From Prochloraceae cyanobacterium (GTDB lineage Bacteria > Cyanobacteriota > Cyanobacteriia > Cyanobacteriales > JASJDA01), in the NCBI GenBank assembly GCA_030065755.1, contig JASJDA010000095.1, positions 1 to 32,372 on the forward strand: 32,372 nt of DNA, in the 5' to 3' direction. The position numbers and the translations under genes are program-made. How positions within the stretch are numbered: the stretch's first letter is position 1; the number at the start of each line of letters is the position of its first letter. Below the pieces are notes generated by a model, which was not told the DNA's origin, made no database searches, and saw nothing but the letters and a program-made list of their open reading frames with translations. Positions 32,312 through 32,372 of the stretch are shown here, in pieces.

Positions 32312-32372
32312 CGCGGCAGATTAGTCACACAAAAGAAAGATAAGCGTAGCTGATAGGTTTTTCAACAGCAAA
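32312..32372. other. Window edge, no feature called
   Basis: The last 61 bp hold a stop codon in the tnpB-relic frame and nothing else I can identify. Confidence 0.5.

Overview
The window reads as chromosomal DNA of a cyanobacterium. The octamer GCGATCGC (HIP1) and its core CGATCG recur in genes and spacers throughout. Many genes are of cyanobacterial type: ferredoxin-sulfite reductase, an SPS-type glycosyltransferase, and DUF3318, DUF3082 and DUF2811 proteins. Composition is AT-rich and plant-like Ser/Thr kinases are present. No rRNA, CRISPR array or prophage is visible.

Layout. 1-4.6 kb (minus strand): a MalK/UgpC-type ABC ATPase, a small membrane protein, and a pair of FHA-domain genes, one fused to a FAD/NAD(P)-type oxidoreductase. 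4.8-9.4 kb (plus): an aspartate aminotransferase, then a Ser/Thr kinase with a 4 x 24-residue repeat tail followed by a PIN-like/membrane/TPR protein. 9.4-11.4 kb: an SPS-like glycosyltransferase (minus), a 0.6 kb degenerate spacer, and tRNA-Ser(GCU). 11.6-15.1 kb (plus): an orphan LivJ-type lipoprotein, a second Ser/Thr kinase and a DEP-domain protein. 15.1-17.9 kb (minus): DUF3318, a 58-codon ORF, folB and proA. 18.1-23.5 kb (plus): glycogen phosphorylase, a His/Glu-rich repeat protein with a C-terminal membrane helix, and sulfite reductase with a C-terminal ribbon-helix-helix-like tail. 23.6-25.8 kb (plus): rsmA, ispE and DUF3082, closed by a 17-bp-stem terminator. 25.8-26.4 kb: a spacer with three helically phased DnaA-box-like nonamers. 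26.4-28.2 kb: DUF2811, then a nest of IS200/IS605 relics. 28.3-31.6 kb (minus): a di-haem cytochrome c peroxidase and a large MscS channel. 31.8 kb to the end: another tnpB relic fused to GC-rich palindromes.

Most metabolic genes are ordinary housekeeping genes (glycogen breakdown, proline, folate, isoprenoids, sulfur assimilation). The less ordinary content is the signalling and membrane material: two related kinases, each followed by a different unusual partner (degenerate PIN-TM-TPR; DEP), the FHA-oxidoreductase fusion, the His/Glu repeat protein, the DNA-binding-like tail on sulfite reductase, and the possible DnaA-binding region. All functional statements rest on motif reading and remembered family patterns; no database search was run.
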